A stretch of 64,000 bases of DNA, taken from contig OY856186.1 in assembly GCA_963693315.1 (NCBI GenBank), forward strand, positions 69,028,019 through 69,092,018. Direction: 5' to 3'. The notes under the pieces were generated by a model that was not told the origin of the DNA, searched no databases, and was given only the letters and a program-made list of their open reading frames with translations. This document shows, one piece after another, positions 11,941-30,097 of this stretch. Every line of letters starts with the position of its first letter. Position 1 is the first letter of the stretch. This DNA comes from Diogma glabrata. Taxonomy: Eukaryota > Arthropoda > Insecta > Diptera > Cylindrotomidae. Position numbers and translations under genes: made by a program.

Positions 11941-14590
11941 AATTTCAAAGTTGAAACTTCTTCATCACTTATTTATTTTTACTTAAGTTGAATTTTTCAC
12001 TGTCATTAGACTCCATATTATGGAAAATATTTTTACATTATATGGAATTTGTTGCATTAAATTTCTAGACAATACTTTGTGTGTAAATAATTTTAATGTT
12101 ATTTTAAAAAAAAATAAAAAAAAAATGCGCAACAATCAGATTCGAACTTTCAACCTATAGATCATCAGTCGAATTTTAAAATTTCTTTATAAATTACAAA
12201 TAATTTACAAACAAAGATTTGAAAAAATAATAAAAATCCGGCTCGAAGGACCTAAATGGTAAATAAAAATAATTTCGTATTCGAAACGTAAAGCAAATGA
12301 ATGAAATGTTTTGTGTTTTTTAAAATTTGCGATACAAATGGATAATATACTTAGGATTCAACCTTGAATGACAGTCTCAATATTAATTTTCACATACATC
12401 GTTAATAGTTTTCTAATTTTACTCAATTTAAAATGTTTCGAGTTGCTCTTAAGGAATTTATTCCTTAAAAACACAATAAAAAAACACGGTCATCCTAAAA
12501 ATTATTACGTAAATAATTTTTGCAATCTCATTTAAATAACCTCTTTAATATTTGATACAATTTTATTGTATAAATAATCCATAAAAAGCAAACCAACATA
12601 CAGCTTGGTAAAGCTTTTTTGTTAATTTCAAAGAACTGAATAAAAAAGCAAAACAAAATCATTTCAAATACAAACTCGAATAAAAAAATTGTTTAGCGTT
12701 GTGATATTTTTGTGTACCAATTCATAAAAGGACAAAAAATTTAAGGGTTCGGATGGTCATCATTTACTATTTACATTATTCCTATGAATCAAGCTTCTTT
12801 CTATACATATAACAGCAAAAAAGGACTAAGAATAACTATAATCGAAAAAGGTCATGATTGTAAATATTATGATGAAATATAGGATTTTGATAAATTATAA
12901 AGATTGTCATATTAAAAGTAGATGAAAGTTAATTTACTCTTACAAATTATATTACCCAACAATTTTCATTTCTCTTTGTTCTGAAACTTTATACTGAAAA
13001 ATTTTTTTTATAACAATAATCCCCTCTAAATCCAACTTTAGTTTAAATTCCTGCATTAATTAATAAATAAGATAATTTTATCATAATCCTTGCCACCTTG
13101 AGAATATTTATGAATAAAACAGGAAAACCCAAAGAATAAACTGTATTCCCTTGTTATACGAAAAAAAGGAAAATTCTTTTGTTGTATTTCATTTTTCTTC
13201 TTATTGAATAAATAAAACATAGAAAAGAATAAACAAAAATTTTGTTTTTGTTTTTAATTGTTAAAGCGTTTTTCATATTTTGTTGTTAAGGAAAATAAAT
13301 AAAAATGGAAATTTTTTTTTGATTTGGAAAGACAGAAAAATAAATAAAGAAAATTTTATTTTTATTTAATTTGCTTTTGATTAATTTTTCTTTTTTTTTT
13401 TTCAAAAAAACTTGGTGCCAAGTTTAACATTGTGCTTAGAGAATTTTTGAGAAAATTTTTATGTTTGATTAAATTTTATACAAGATGATGGATTAAAAGG
13501 AAAAATTTTACTTTTAAAGATTTAGAAGTGCTTTCGCTTTTGTTTTTTATAGACCATAAAAAAATAGTCAGGATTAAGTTTATGTTTTTGTTTATTTTAT
13601 AATTGATTATTCAATAATTCAACATTTATTTTGTTTTTATCTTTTGGCTATTCTTTTTTAATCGTTAATTAAATTGTGTTATTGTTTGCTAGGAAATTAA
13701 AAATTTTTGTTTGTAAATGAAAAGCTTTCGAAAAGAAAATAAATTTTCAGGGAGTAAGAATGTAAAACAGTAATTTTATTTTATAGCAGCAATAAATTTG
13801 TAATAAAATTATTTTTAATTAGTACAAAAGTTCGCAGTTCGCAACAGCCATAAATTGCAGTTCTTCAGGGTCAACAATAAAGTGACATTTTAACGACATC
13901 TACCATTGTTAGAATAAATCTTAATCTTTCAATTCATCACAACGTTTTCTCAGTCTATGGTGCTACCATAGAGAGTACTGTTATAACACATTGATCATTG
14001 AACACATTGAAAAAGGATCATTTCAAGGACTGCAAAATGTAAACGATGTTTACATTTTATCAAATAAGAAGTAAATTGGTTTTAAATAGATTGGTTCTAG
14101 AGTCTTGACATTGAAAGTGGTTTTGACAATGCCACTTTCAAATGACTCCACAAGAGATCGTCAATTCAATTATCAATACTTAGTTTTATAATGTGGGTAT
14201 TCGATATTGGCCCATCAGTTTGATATTGGTCCATTCAGAAGACAATAAAGACCAGATTTCATTTGAACATTTTAAATTAAAATATAATAAAAATTAATTC
14301 AATGTTATCCAAACGGAAAGTTATCTTACCATGAATAATAAGACTGATCTGACGAAACATGGTATGCAATTTATGAAATTTTCGATATATGTGTCCTTTA
14401 GGTTCAAAAACGATCTTTTCCACTTTTTGAAATTAATTGATTTTGTTTATTTCCATTAAACTGCAAGTATACGTGAAAAAAAATTCTAAAATACGTATCT
14501 ATTTCTGATAAAATTGGGTAACAAATTTCAGTTACGTTTCAAAAGCAATCTATTACGTCATAACTTTTGAAACAAAATAAAGCTATTCCC
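11941..14590. other. AT-rich stretch, nothing recognised
   Basis: Sequence downstream of the SINE-like head (to about 12090) resembles the tail of the copy at 57040-57220. Beyond that I see only AT-rich sequence, with homopolymer runs around 13300-13400, and no gene or element boundary. Confidence 0.45.
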
Positions 14591-14591
14591 A

Positions 14592-14670
14592 GTGGCGGAT
14601 TACCATAGAGGCGGAAGAGGCGGCCGCCTCAGGCACCACATGCACAGGGGCCCCCTCGCTACAAATAGTA
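14592..14670 (+). mobile_element. Solo terminus of a hAT (Tip100-like) transposon
   Basis: CAGTGGCGGATTACCATAG followed by GC-rich GAGGCGGAAGAGGCGGCCGC is the kind of terminus seen in Tip100-type hAT elements. No matching inverted end or duplication was found downstream, so this is an orphan end or a badly decayed copy. Confidence 0.55.
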
Positions 14671-15286
14671 TTGATATTTTATAGGTATTCAATTATCAGA
14701 TGACTGCGTTCATTCAACCAAAGTTTTTAAGCCTAAAGATTTTTTTAATATTATCCCACATGTAAAAGTGTTAGGTTGTCAATTTGTATTACTTTTTTTC
14801 ATGTATGTATTTATTTTAATAATTCTAATTTGATAGTTTTATAATTTTTTAATGTACAAATTCGTTTTCCAATTTGTATAGTAAAAAAACATTTTGTTTT
14901 GAAAAGTTCCACTGTTACGAATGAATATTAATACTAAAACTTTATTTGCAATGGGCTGTTATTATATCAATCGCAAAATTATTGATAAAAACAAAATCCA
15001 GATAAGTATTTTTTGGATAATTGAAGTATATTTGAGTTTTATGTTTTCATCAATGATTTTGGATTTCTTTTAAGACCTACAATTTATTGAAAGCATTAAA
15101 CTGAAAACCTCAATTTTAAGCATATAATTGTACATATTTTAGATTAATTTCATATATAACTAAATAAATGAAAACTTTTTAACGTGTAGAATTGAAATCT
15201 TTTATTGTATGCTTAAAATCCATGTATTTTTTATACAATACATGCTAAATTCATCATTTGGATTAACGTTTGAAAAGGGTTTCCAT

Positions 15287-16043
15287 TAGGGTTTCTCAAA
15301 CGGGATCCCGGGATCCCGTTTTCCCCGGGATCCCGGGGGTAAATTTTCATCCCGTTTTCCCGGGATTTCACCCCGGGATCCCGGGTATCCCGCTAATTTT
15401 TATTAACATTTTTTTGTACTTTTTTCAAAGATATTAAAAGTTTTCTCACTCGAAAATCGAGTAGTTTTTAATTCTTTTCCCTCTGTAGTAATTAATTTCG
15501 TTCAAAATTAGGAAAATATTTTTGTTGACACATATGGTATCATGGTTTTTTTGTATGGTTTTTTTGACACATATAAACACAACAAATTAAACCCAATCAA
15601 ACTTAAAATAGGTAGATTTTTCTGAGACATCTACCTAAAACTTGCGCTTCATTTCTCTTAATTTATGTTTAATGGTTCTCTTGGACGGATGGTTCAATGG
15701 ACGTTTCGTCACGAAAATTCGGACAAAATTGAGTGATGGCGCCATTGACAACCTAGTTTTTTGAAAAATTGTTTAAAAATTAGTATTATGAATTTATTTT
15801 TGTTTTGTTTTTATGTATTCTTTTTTATTTAATTTTTGAAGTTTTTCTAATTAAAAATAATGAAAATATAAAAATCAATAGCGCATTTTTTGTGCTGTTT
15901 TAATTTTACACATTTTGCTACCACCCAATTAGAAAAATCTACTATTTTTAGCGTTTCCCGGGATTTCTCGGGATCCCGGGAATTTGATATTTTTTGTCCC
16001 GGCTTCCCGGGATTTGAATTTCTACGGGAAATGAGAAACCCTA
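15287..16043. mobile_element. Non-autonomous hAT element with 8-bp target duplication
   Basis: The element begins TAGGGTTTCTCAAACGGG and ends CGGGAAATGAGAAACCCTA, giving terminal inverted repeats of about 12 bp. It is flanked by an exact 8-bp direct duplication GTTTCCAT (15279-15286 and 16044-16051). This is diagnostic of hAT-type insertion. Both subterminal regions are packed with CCCGGGATCCCGGG-type palindromes. The interior is AT-rich and encodes nothing recognisable. Confidence 0.85.
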
Positions 16044-16086
16044 GTTTCCATATGATATGATTGATATAGTATAGGTGCTTTTTTTT

Positions 16087-16250
16087 GTGGGCGAGATGGA
16101 GAAGTGGATAAGTCAACAACATCTCTTACAAGGAAGTTAAGCAACACTGGGAAGGGTTCCAACTTAAACGGGTGACCGCTTGGGAACTTCATCAGAAAAA
16201 ATATGGAAATATGTTCGTAGCACATTGAAGCAGGAATATCTCGCCCACGG
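16087..16250 (+). promoter_or_regulatory. 5S rRNA-derived 5' head, putative internal pol III-type promoter
   Basis: Segment 16133-16187 aligns without gaps to nucleotides ~48-102 of insect 5S rRNA as I remember it, at roughly 40 of 55 identities. The box A-like part GAAGTTAAGC starts at nt 47 of the element. The box C part GACCGCTTGGGAAC starts at nt 88 and is exact. 5S rRNA has these at about nt 48 and 89. An 11-bp GTGGGCGAGAT at 16087-16097 is perfectly complementary to ATCTCGCCCAC at 16238-16248, echoing the terminal helix of 5S. The second copy (61522-61683) has the same arrangement. Function as a promoter is inference. Confidence 0.7.
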
Positions 16251-16298
16251 TATGCCAGTATACCTTATCCAGCAGCCCTGGAAACTGGCTAGGATTCG

Positions 16299-19136
16299 AT
16301 GGCCCAATCACCCGTTAATCCGAAAGGTGAATCCGAAATTCAAATGATTAAAGAAACGTACACTAGAAAAAAACAAAACCAAACAAACCGGAATAATCAA
16401 ATATCGACCCTTAGCTATCGTACCCGGACACGAGTAGGGAACTGGAATGTCAGAACTCTGATAGAAACATCGCGGTTAGCACAAGTTGAGAAAGTAATGA
16501 AAGAATATAACATCGAGATACTAGGACTCAGTGAAGTAAGATGGAAAAACAGCGCAGAGCTAACAACAAGCGAAGGAAATTATATGATGTTCTCTGGTAA
16601 ATCCAACACACACGAACAAGGCGTAGCAATATTAACAACACCAAACGCAAAGAAAGCACTTCTCGAATGGAAACCAATCAGTAGCAGAATAATAACAGCA
16701 AGATTCCAATCGAAAATTAGAAATACAACGATCATACAGTGCTATGCACCCACAGAAGAAGCTGATGATGCGACAAAAGATGAATTCTACGAACAGCTCC
16801 AAGCAACACTGGCTAGTGCACACCGAAATGACATCAAAATAATACAAGGTGATTTCAATGCCAAAATTGGAACTGACAACATCGGAATGGAATCAGTCAT
16901 GGGCAAGAATGCACTAGAATCAACACGTAACAATAATGGAGATAGGCTCATCGATTGTTGTGTCACAAATCAACTATTCATAGGAGGCAGCAAGTTCCCA
17001 CACAAGAACATACATAAATACACTTGGACATCACCAAATGGAAGAACCAAGAATCAAATTGATCACGTACTGGTGAATAAGAAGTTTCTATCCTCACTAC
17101 AAGACGTCAGAGCAAAGCGAGGAGCAGACATACACAGCGACCATCAACTGGTAATTGCAACATTCAAAATTAAACCAGCCGCTGTAAAACACAACAAGTC
17201 ATGTCAGAGGAAATTTAACATCAACAGATTGAGCGACAAAAATACAAATAACATCTTCAAAGAATCGCTCCAGCTCAATCTACCAAACAACGAAACCACC
17301 AGCATTGATGAAAAATAGGAACAAGTTAAAGAAGCTTACGTCAAAACTGCTACAGATGTGCTTGGATACCAAGACAAATCACGGAAACCATGGATTAGCG
17401 ATGATACCTGGAAGAAAATTGAAGAGCGTCGTCAGCTCAAGTTGCAATTGTGTCACCAGAACACAACCGAGATCCGCAGCAAATATGAAAGTACAGCAAA
17501 ACAAGTTAAAAAGATGGCAAGGAATGATCGCAGAAGATATACAGAAAGCATTCTCAAGACTGCAGAAACAGCAGCAGCTAATAGAAATATGCGCACACTA
17601 CACAAATGCGTGAGAAAGGTCACCAACATATATACAAACACTCCACCAATAAAGGATGAATCTGGTCAAACCCTCACACAACATGAACAGCAGCTAAATA
17701 GATGGAAAGAATACTTCGAAGACAACTGCCACCAACATGAAGATAACTTGCAGTCTCCGGATGACAACTATAACGAAACTATCAGCACCCATCCACCAAC
17801 GGAACGGGAAGTTAGAGATGCCATACAGAAACTCAAGAATAACAAATCTGCTGGTACAGATAATATATCAGCAGAATTACTCAAAGCAGATGTAAACACA
17901 ACAGCAGAAGCTCTAACACCACTATTAGCTGATGTATGGAACGAAGGTAAAATACCAACCAAATGGAAAGAAGGTTTAACCATAACAATCCCAAAGAAAG
18001 GTGATCTAAGAGAATGCAAAAATTGAAGAGGTATATCTCTGCTCAACACAATAATGAAAATACTAGCGATGATCATTCTCGAAAGAATATCTCCGTCAAT
18101 TAACATGAAACTAAGAAACGAACAAGCCGGCTTTAGACCAGGAAGAAGCTGCACCGATCATATCAACACAATCCGTATCATCATAGAGCAATCAAACGAA
18201 TGGAATTCACCATTGTATCTCCTCTTCGTGGACTTCGAACGCGCCTTCGACTCAATTAACAGAAGCGCGATATGGAAGACACTTTGTGAAATGGGCGTCC
18301 CGAAGAAAATAGTTGATCTAATCAAAGAAATGTATCGGGATGCTGGAAACAGAATACAATACAAAGGACAGCAAAGTGATAAATACTACAACCACCGAGG
18401 AGTGAGACAAGGCTGTGTACTATCCCCGCTACTATTCCTGATAGTACTAGATAGTATCATGAGAAAGCTCGATGATGCAAGTCCAAATGGAATCCAATGG
18501 AACACAACAAGCCGGCTCAATGATCTAGACTACGCAGATGACATCTGTCTACTTACACACACACATACGGAAATGCAGCAGAAAATACAAAAGCTATCAG
18601 CCCTTGCACATGAAGTCGGTCTCAACACTAATATCAGGAAAACAAAGTCTATGAGATTTAACACCAAAACGATAACACCAATTACCATCAACAATACACA
18701 AGTGGATGAAGTCGACAAATTTGTGTACCTTGGTTGTACTGTAGCAAAAACAGGCGGGACTGAAGAAGATATCAGTCAGCGTATTAACAAAGCTAGAAAT
18801 ACGTTCAATATGCTTCACAAGATCTGGAATGCATCCGTCCTGTCAAGAAAGACAAAGCTACGAATGTTCAATGCATGTGTCAAGTCAGTACTGCTATATG
18901 GGTGTGAAACGTGGAAACACACAAAGAAACACACAAAGAAGATCACAAATCAACTACAGGTGTTTGTGAACAAATGCCTGAGAAGACTGATCAAATGCTT
19001 CTGGCCGAACACCATCAGTAACCAGGATCTTCTACGACAGACAGAGCAGTTAGACATTGAGTCCGAGATAAAACAAAGGAAATGGAGATGGATAGGACAC
19101 ACACTGAGGAAGCTAGTAGACGCCCTATGCTCCTAA
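16299..19136 (+). pseudogene. RTE LINE endonuclease-reverse transcriptase, two nonsense codons
   Basis: One frame of 945 codons begins at ATG 16299 (an in-frame TAG lies just upstream). It encodes an APE-type endonuclease (VGNWNVRTL, QGDFNAKIG, DHVLVNKK, HSDHQLV; residues ~45-285). A linker follows, then a reverse transcriptase with [30 protein letters not shown] and the catalytic DYADD near 18530. Stops at 17316 (TAG) and 18024 (TGA) both replace TGG codons still present in the other copy. After WIGHTLRK the frame jumps to LVDALCS and stops, suggesting loss of ~50 C-terminal residues. The product would nick DNA and copy its RNA at the target. Confidence 0.9.
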
Positions 19137-19151
19137 ATGGAGATAAAGGAG

Positions 19152-24078
<4,927 letters not shown>

Positions 24079-24204
24079 TGGCGCGCAGTGGGTTTCGATA
24101 GACGGTAAGCAGATTATATAAAAAAACAGAACATTTTTCAATTTATACCCACATGATAGTTCTTCCATTGTATTGATTGCATGACATGATAAGGCTTTGG
24201 CAGA

Positions 24205-24393
24205 TCAGTCTGCACTAATATCTGTAAAAGCTAAGAGTCTTTCAAAAACTTCTTCTATATTAGTTACAAATCGTCCTATTGTTGACAACTGCGACTTATA
24301 AGATATATCTGATGTTTCATCAAGAAATTTGGCCATAAATTTGGCCAAAAAATACTTTCGATTCCTATAAAAATGTGTCCAATTCTTGATCAT
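24205..24393 (-). pseudogene. hAT transposase fragment (ZMYM1-like catalytic region)
   Basis: The minus-strand frame reads KFLDETSDISYKSQLSTI then RFVTNIEEVFERLLAFTDIS. This matches the remembered pattern of hAT transposases of the zf-MYM type (a DET.DIS....L.. core with the catalytic Asp). Only about 62 residues survive, with no BED or MYM zinc finger and no C-terminal dimerisation region. It is a relic sitting near the left terminus of the hAT element above. Confidence 0.7.
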
Positions 24394-24539
24394 ATATTGA
24401 TAATCAATTATTACACTACCGAATAATTTGAAAAAATTGATTGATTTAATATAATATGGCTTGGTGTTTACTAACGGTATTAAAATAATTATTTAAATTA
24501 TGATAACCATCGTTGGTTTAAATACCCTTTTCTTTAGAA

Positions 24540-26010
24540 AATAAAATAAACATTTTTAAAAAAATGAAACAAACTTCAGAAACAACAAAGAAAGCAGAAA
24601 AAAGTGAAAAATATTTCTTTCTTTTAGAGACAGAAATACATATAAATTTTGATTAATTTAATTTAATTATACTTAACTACAAAAAATTACACTTCTAAAC
24701 AAAGATGTTATATTATAAAACCTATATTTTATTATAATTATTGTAGTTGTTGTAATATTTATTATATTATAAGATTTGTTTGTAGTACAAAACTGTTGGC
24801 AATCGATGCCAAGCATGAGATGTCAATGGTGGTACCGACTTCGAACATTTTGTATTGAAAATAAATTTCATAATATAAAAGCTATTATAAAAAAATAACT
24901 TTTACAATATAATATCTTTGTTTAAAAGCGCAATTTTTTGTATGTAACTAAGTATAATTAAATTAAATTAATCAAAATTTATACGTATTTTTGTCTCTAA
25001 AAGGTACAATTGAGTTATTTTCCACTTTTTTGTGCCTCTTTTGTTTTTTCTGAAGTCGGTTTTATTTTTTTAAAAAAGTTTATTTATTATTTCATTTTGT
25101 GTAGTCATAAAATCAAAAGGCGGTTAAGAAAGTGTTTTTGAAGTAATAACTTAAAATCGCGGCAAGCATTCATCGATGAAAATCTAACAAACATGGTTTT
25201 ATCATATTTTTGAAAAAGGGGATATTTTCTGTCATAGAATTTAGGACCATTTCGGCATCTATATCAATTAAATACAACTCAAACCGTCCAAATAGATCCA
25301 AATAGATTAAGCTGTTTCAAAGAAATCGACGAAAATACATGAAAAATATAGTTTTTTTCAATTTCCTGAATAACGACCGTTTTCCACGTAATATAAAAAA
25401 TATGGGACCACCTCGGCATCTATCTTAATAAAACACATTTAAACCATCCAAATCAAGTGAGCTGTTTTCGATAAATCGGCGAAAATACATAAAAAATATA
25501 GTTTTTCAAATTTTCTGAAAATAGTACATTTTGCTACAAGAGATGAAAACGCTGCTTTTTCGTGAGTGAAAATTTCATCACGAGAGCCGTTAACGTCCAG
25601 TTGGACAATTTCACGAACGCAAAATGTTTTTATCTCGCGTAGGAAATACACTTTTTTCTATGATAGTAAATACATAAACGATATTTATTAGAATTTACTA
25701 AATTAGAAATCGACAAAAAAACATTCAAAATTCATATTCTATTTTTACATATGGTTGCTTTGTTTTAAAATTATATGAAAATACCATAGCAACTACAATT
25801 TGTTATTCTTTTTACAATAGAGGGAAAAAACCCATTTTTAAAGGGGATTAAGCCTGCTTGAAAATAAAATTTTCCTCTGCTATCATAGAAAAACGGTATT
25901 ATTCACGTCATAAAAAAATGGACCACTTGGGAGTCTACCTTAACAGAATACAATTTAAATCATCCAAATCGAATGAACCGTTTTCAAGAAACATACATAA
26001 AAAACCTTAA
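24540..26010 (+). repeat. Composite repeat copy 2: foldback plus tandem ~130-150-bp units
   Basis: 24540-25090 is a long inverted repeat (arms CTTCAGAAACAACAAAGAAA and CTTTTGTTTTTTCTGAAG) around a centre near 24800-24840. Units follow at about 25249-25395, 25405-25540 and 25905-26000. Each has a GGACCA..T.GGCATCTA-type start, TCCAAAT, and CGACGAAAATACAT-type text. The order and sequence mirror 4880-5860 in the opposite orientation. Confidence 0.65.
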
Positions 26011-26680
26011 ATGAAAAATCCAATAATTTCATCATTTAAATCACTGGAAACTATATTATTTAATGGTTGCACCATTTTAATAAACGAAATATTACACCCA
26101 TTAAAACTATAAATAAATAATGTTATTAATTTTAATAACACAACAAATAGATTAAAAATAATTTCAATCTTATCAGGAAAAAACTAACAAACAATTTTCT
26201 TTATATTCGCTCATACGACAAAACCAAAAAACTTGTGTTCAAAATGTACACAAATGTGAAATGACAAAAGGAAAAGAAAGAAAAAACTTTAAAAGCAGAA
26301 TTATCTTCTGCTTATTTTCACACATTTTATTGGGACTTTAATTGTTTGTTTTTCAATACAACTTCTAAGGAATACATAGCCATTGAAAGCAGAAATTTTT
26401 CTGATGACCAAAGAACAAAGAATAGATGAAATCTGCCAAAAAACAAAATTTTTTTATATATTATTTATATGTGCATTTTGGATTTGGAGTGTTGGAAATT
26501 CAAAAAGGCTGACATGTAAATATAGATTTTTGGAATATTAGAATAATCGATAATAAACAAATGATATTAATAATGTTTTTATGTCCTTTAATTAATTTAA
26601 ATTTTTTTAAGAAAACTATTTTAAATTTTGTTTGGGTATGACCCTGCTTTCTTCGTACCGCCCGCCAGTGATATATATAT

Positions 26681-28406
<1,726 letters not shown>

Positions 28407-28448
28407 TTATCGAATCATTGAAAAATGCAACTGTCAACGGAGGTGTTG

Positions 28449-28515
28449 GGCGGTCTAATGGTTAAACAACTTCAACATGGAGAACCTTAGCTCGATTCGC
28501 GGTTATGTTAAGCGG
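28449..28515 (+). repeat. tRNA-like (SINE-like) sequence
   Basis: GGGCGGTCTAATGGTTAAAC resembles a tRNA D-arm/A box. About 30 nt later AGCTCGATTCGCGG resembles a B box. The arms do not close as a functional tRNA. Sequence to about 28640 may be its body, but I could not define an end. Confidence 0.4.
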
Positions 28516-28639
28516 TTTTGACGTACATACACACTTGTTATCCAAATATATTATCTTTAATGAAAAGGTTTTCTAAGAGTGTGTAAACATGCCTCAACAC
28601 TCCCTCTCTAGTGCCATCGAAGATGGGACGATATAAAAG

Positions 28640-29987
28640 AAAGAAGGAAGTAGAGAGATATTAGTGTGAAAGTGCATTAAGAAAGCGAATAGGAGGTCTG
28701 ATAGCTCTACCAGTTTGAGTAGTTGCCGAAGACAGGCTAACGGTGAATGTATTTCGTATTTCTTGATTCAGAGGTAGAAGTAATTTGCTTTTATTTCGAT
28801 AAATATGAAAATAAATATTTACCGCGCCTTGATTTTGCAATTTTTCTACTCACCCAAAATTGATAACCTTCATAACTTAATCGTAAATGTCAAATAATAA
28901 AAAATTGTCACGTCGCACTTAATGTGAACATGTGCTAGCGACGACTTGTGTGTAACTTTTAGATATTTACGGGTCGCTCTTGAAAACGGTCAAATTAACA
29001 TGTGTTTATCTTTAAACATTTTGAGGAATATTGTATCGTGTACAACTTCGGAAAACTGTTCTGTAGTCGTCCAGTATGCATTTTATCATTTAATAATAAC
29101 AATAATTAAACAATTTTTTTTTTATACTAAGTTAGACATGTTTAGTGTTAATTTAAATAAATTATAAATTAACGCTACTGAATATCTGAAGATACCATGT
29201 TTTAACGTTGATAATTATGGATTTCTTTCAATAAATCGATTGATGAAACCAAGCTCCAAAGAAAACATTTAATTTAATTTAATTTTAATAAAATACTTTA
29301 TTTTTCTTCAACTTTTTAAATTTGATGTTTATTTTCCAAAAACTTTACTAAGGATGAGTATACAAGTCAACAAAAAAAGTTACAAAAAAAATTAAATCCA
29401 ACAAAATCAAATCAATGCCATCTCTTACAAAATTCAAAAATCAAATCTGTTATAATTATTTTGGTAGTAAATTTAAAACAATAGGTAATTTCCCAAATTA
29501 AATCCTTTATCTTATATTATATTTTAGTTAACCTCAAACATTCCGGGCGCCTTAATGTATTCAAATCGGTGGATAGGTAGAAAACATAATTTGTTTACAG
29601 GACGTTTCAGTATTCCAATAACGTCGACATCTCTTCAAAGCTGTTAATATGGAATCTCCTAATACTCTTCGTAAGCGGAATTTCATCAATTAAGATCAAA
29701 AAATTTTTATCTCGTCGCTGGTCGAGTTGGTTAAATGGTTAACCATATAAACTTTGATCAGAGGGACGACGGCTCGGTTCCGGAATTGAGATAAAACTTT
29801 TGTTACGGATCTTTCACTTTTCAAAGCAATTTTTCATTCTATTCAATTGAATACATTCATTTCTAGTGTCTTAGCATTCTAAACTACATAATGGTTAGAT
29901 CCATTGTTAAACTCTTAATAAAAAAAAAACCTTGAATCTTAAAATACCATTTTCATCAATTATTGGTGATAAAATTTTGAGACTACT
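28640..29987. other. Gene-free region with a second tRNA-like motif
   Basis: No gene is seen. Around 29712-29800, TGGTCGAGTTGGTTAAATGG (A-box/D-arm like) is followed by CGGCTCGGTTCCGG (B-box like) and then GAGATAAAACTTT. This looks like a decayed tRNA-derived SINE. The open frame at 28946-29167 has no recognisable domain. Confidence 0.4.
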
Positions 29988-30095
29988 GCAGCCAAATTCT
30001 GTAACTGTGAAGCGGTGAAGTGATAAAAATTTCTTCGTTTCTTTTCATTAAAAAACTTATCACTTCACCACTTCACAATTACAGAATTTGGCTGC
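29988..30095. mobile_element. 108-bp palindromic MITE
   Basis: Arms of about 39 bp begin GCAGCCAAATTCTGTAA and TTGGCTGC closes the right side. The two arms pair nearly perfectly around a short AT-rich centre. It sits at the 3' edge of the BEL/Pao relic. No clear target duplication is visible. Confidence 0.75.
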
Positions 30096-30097
30096 TG

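Noticed and set aside
14592..15286. Complete hAT element starting at 14592
   Set aside because: No inverted right end or 8-bp duplication could be found, so only a solo terminus is claimed.
16087..16206. A real 5S rRNA gene
   Set aside because: Only about 73% identity over the core and no match in the first 45 nt; no terminator T-run at the 5S end; it is present at the head of both LINE copies. It is a derived promoter-like head, not a gene.
17768..18154. Minus-strand open frames across the RTE LINE
   Set aside because: Antisense shadows of the conserved RT; the matching shadow in copy 2 exists only because the sense strand is conserved.
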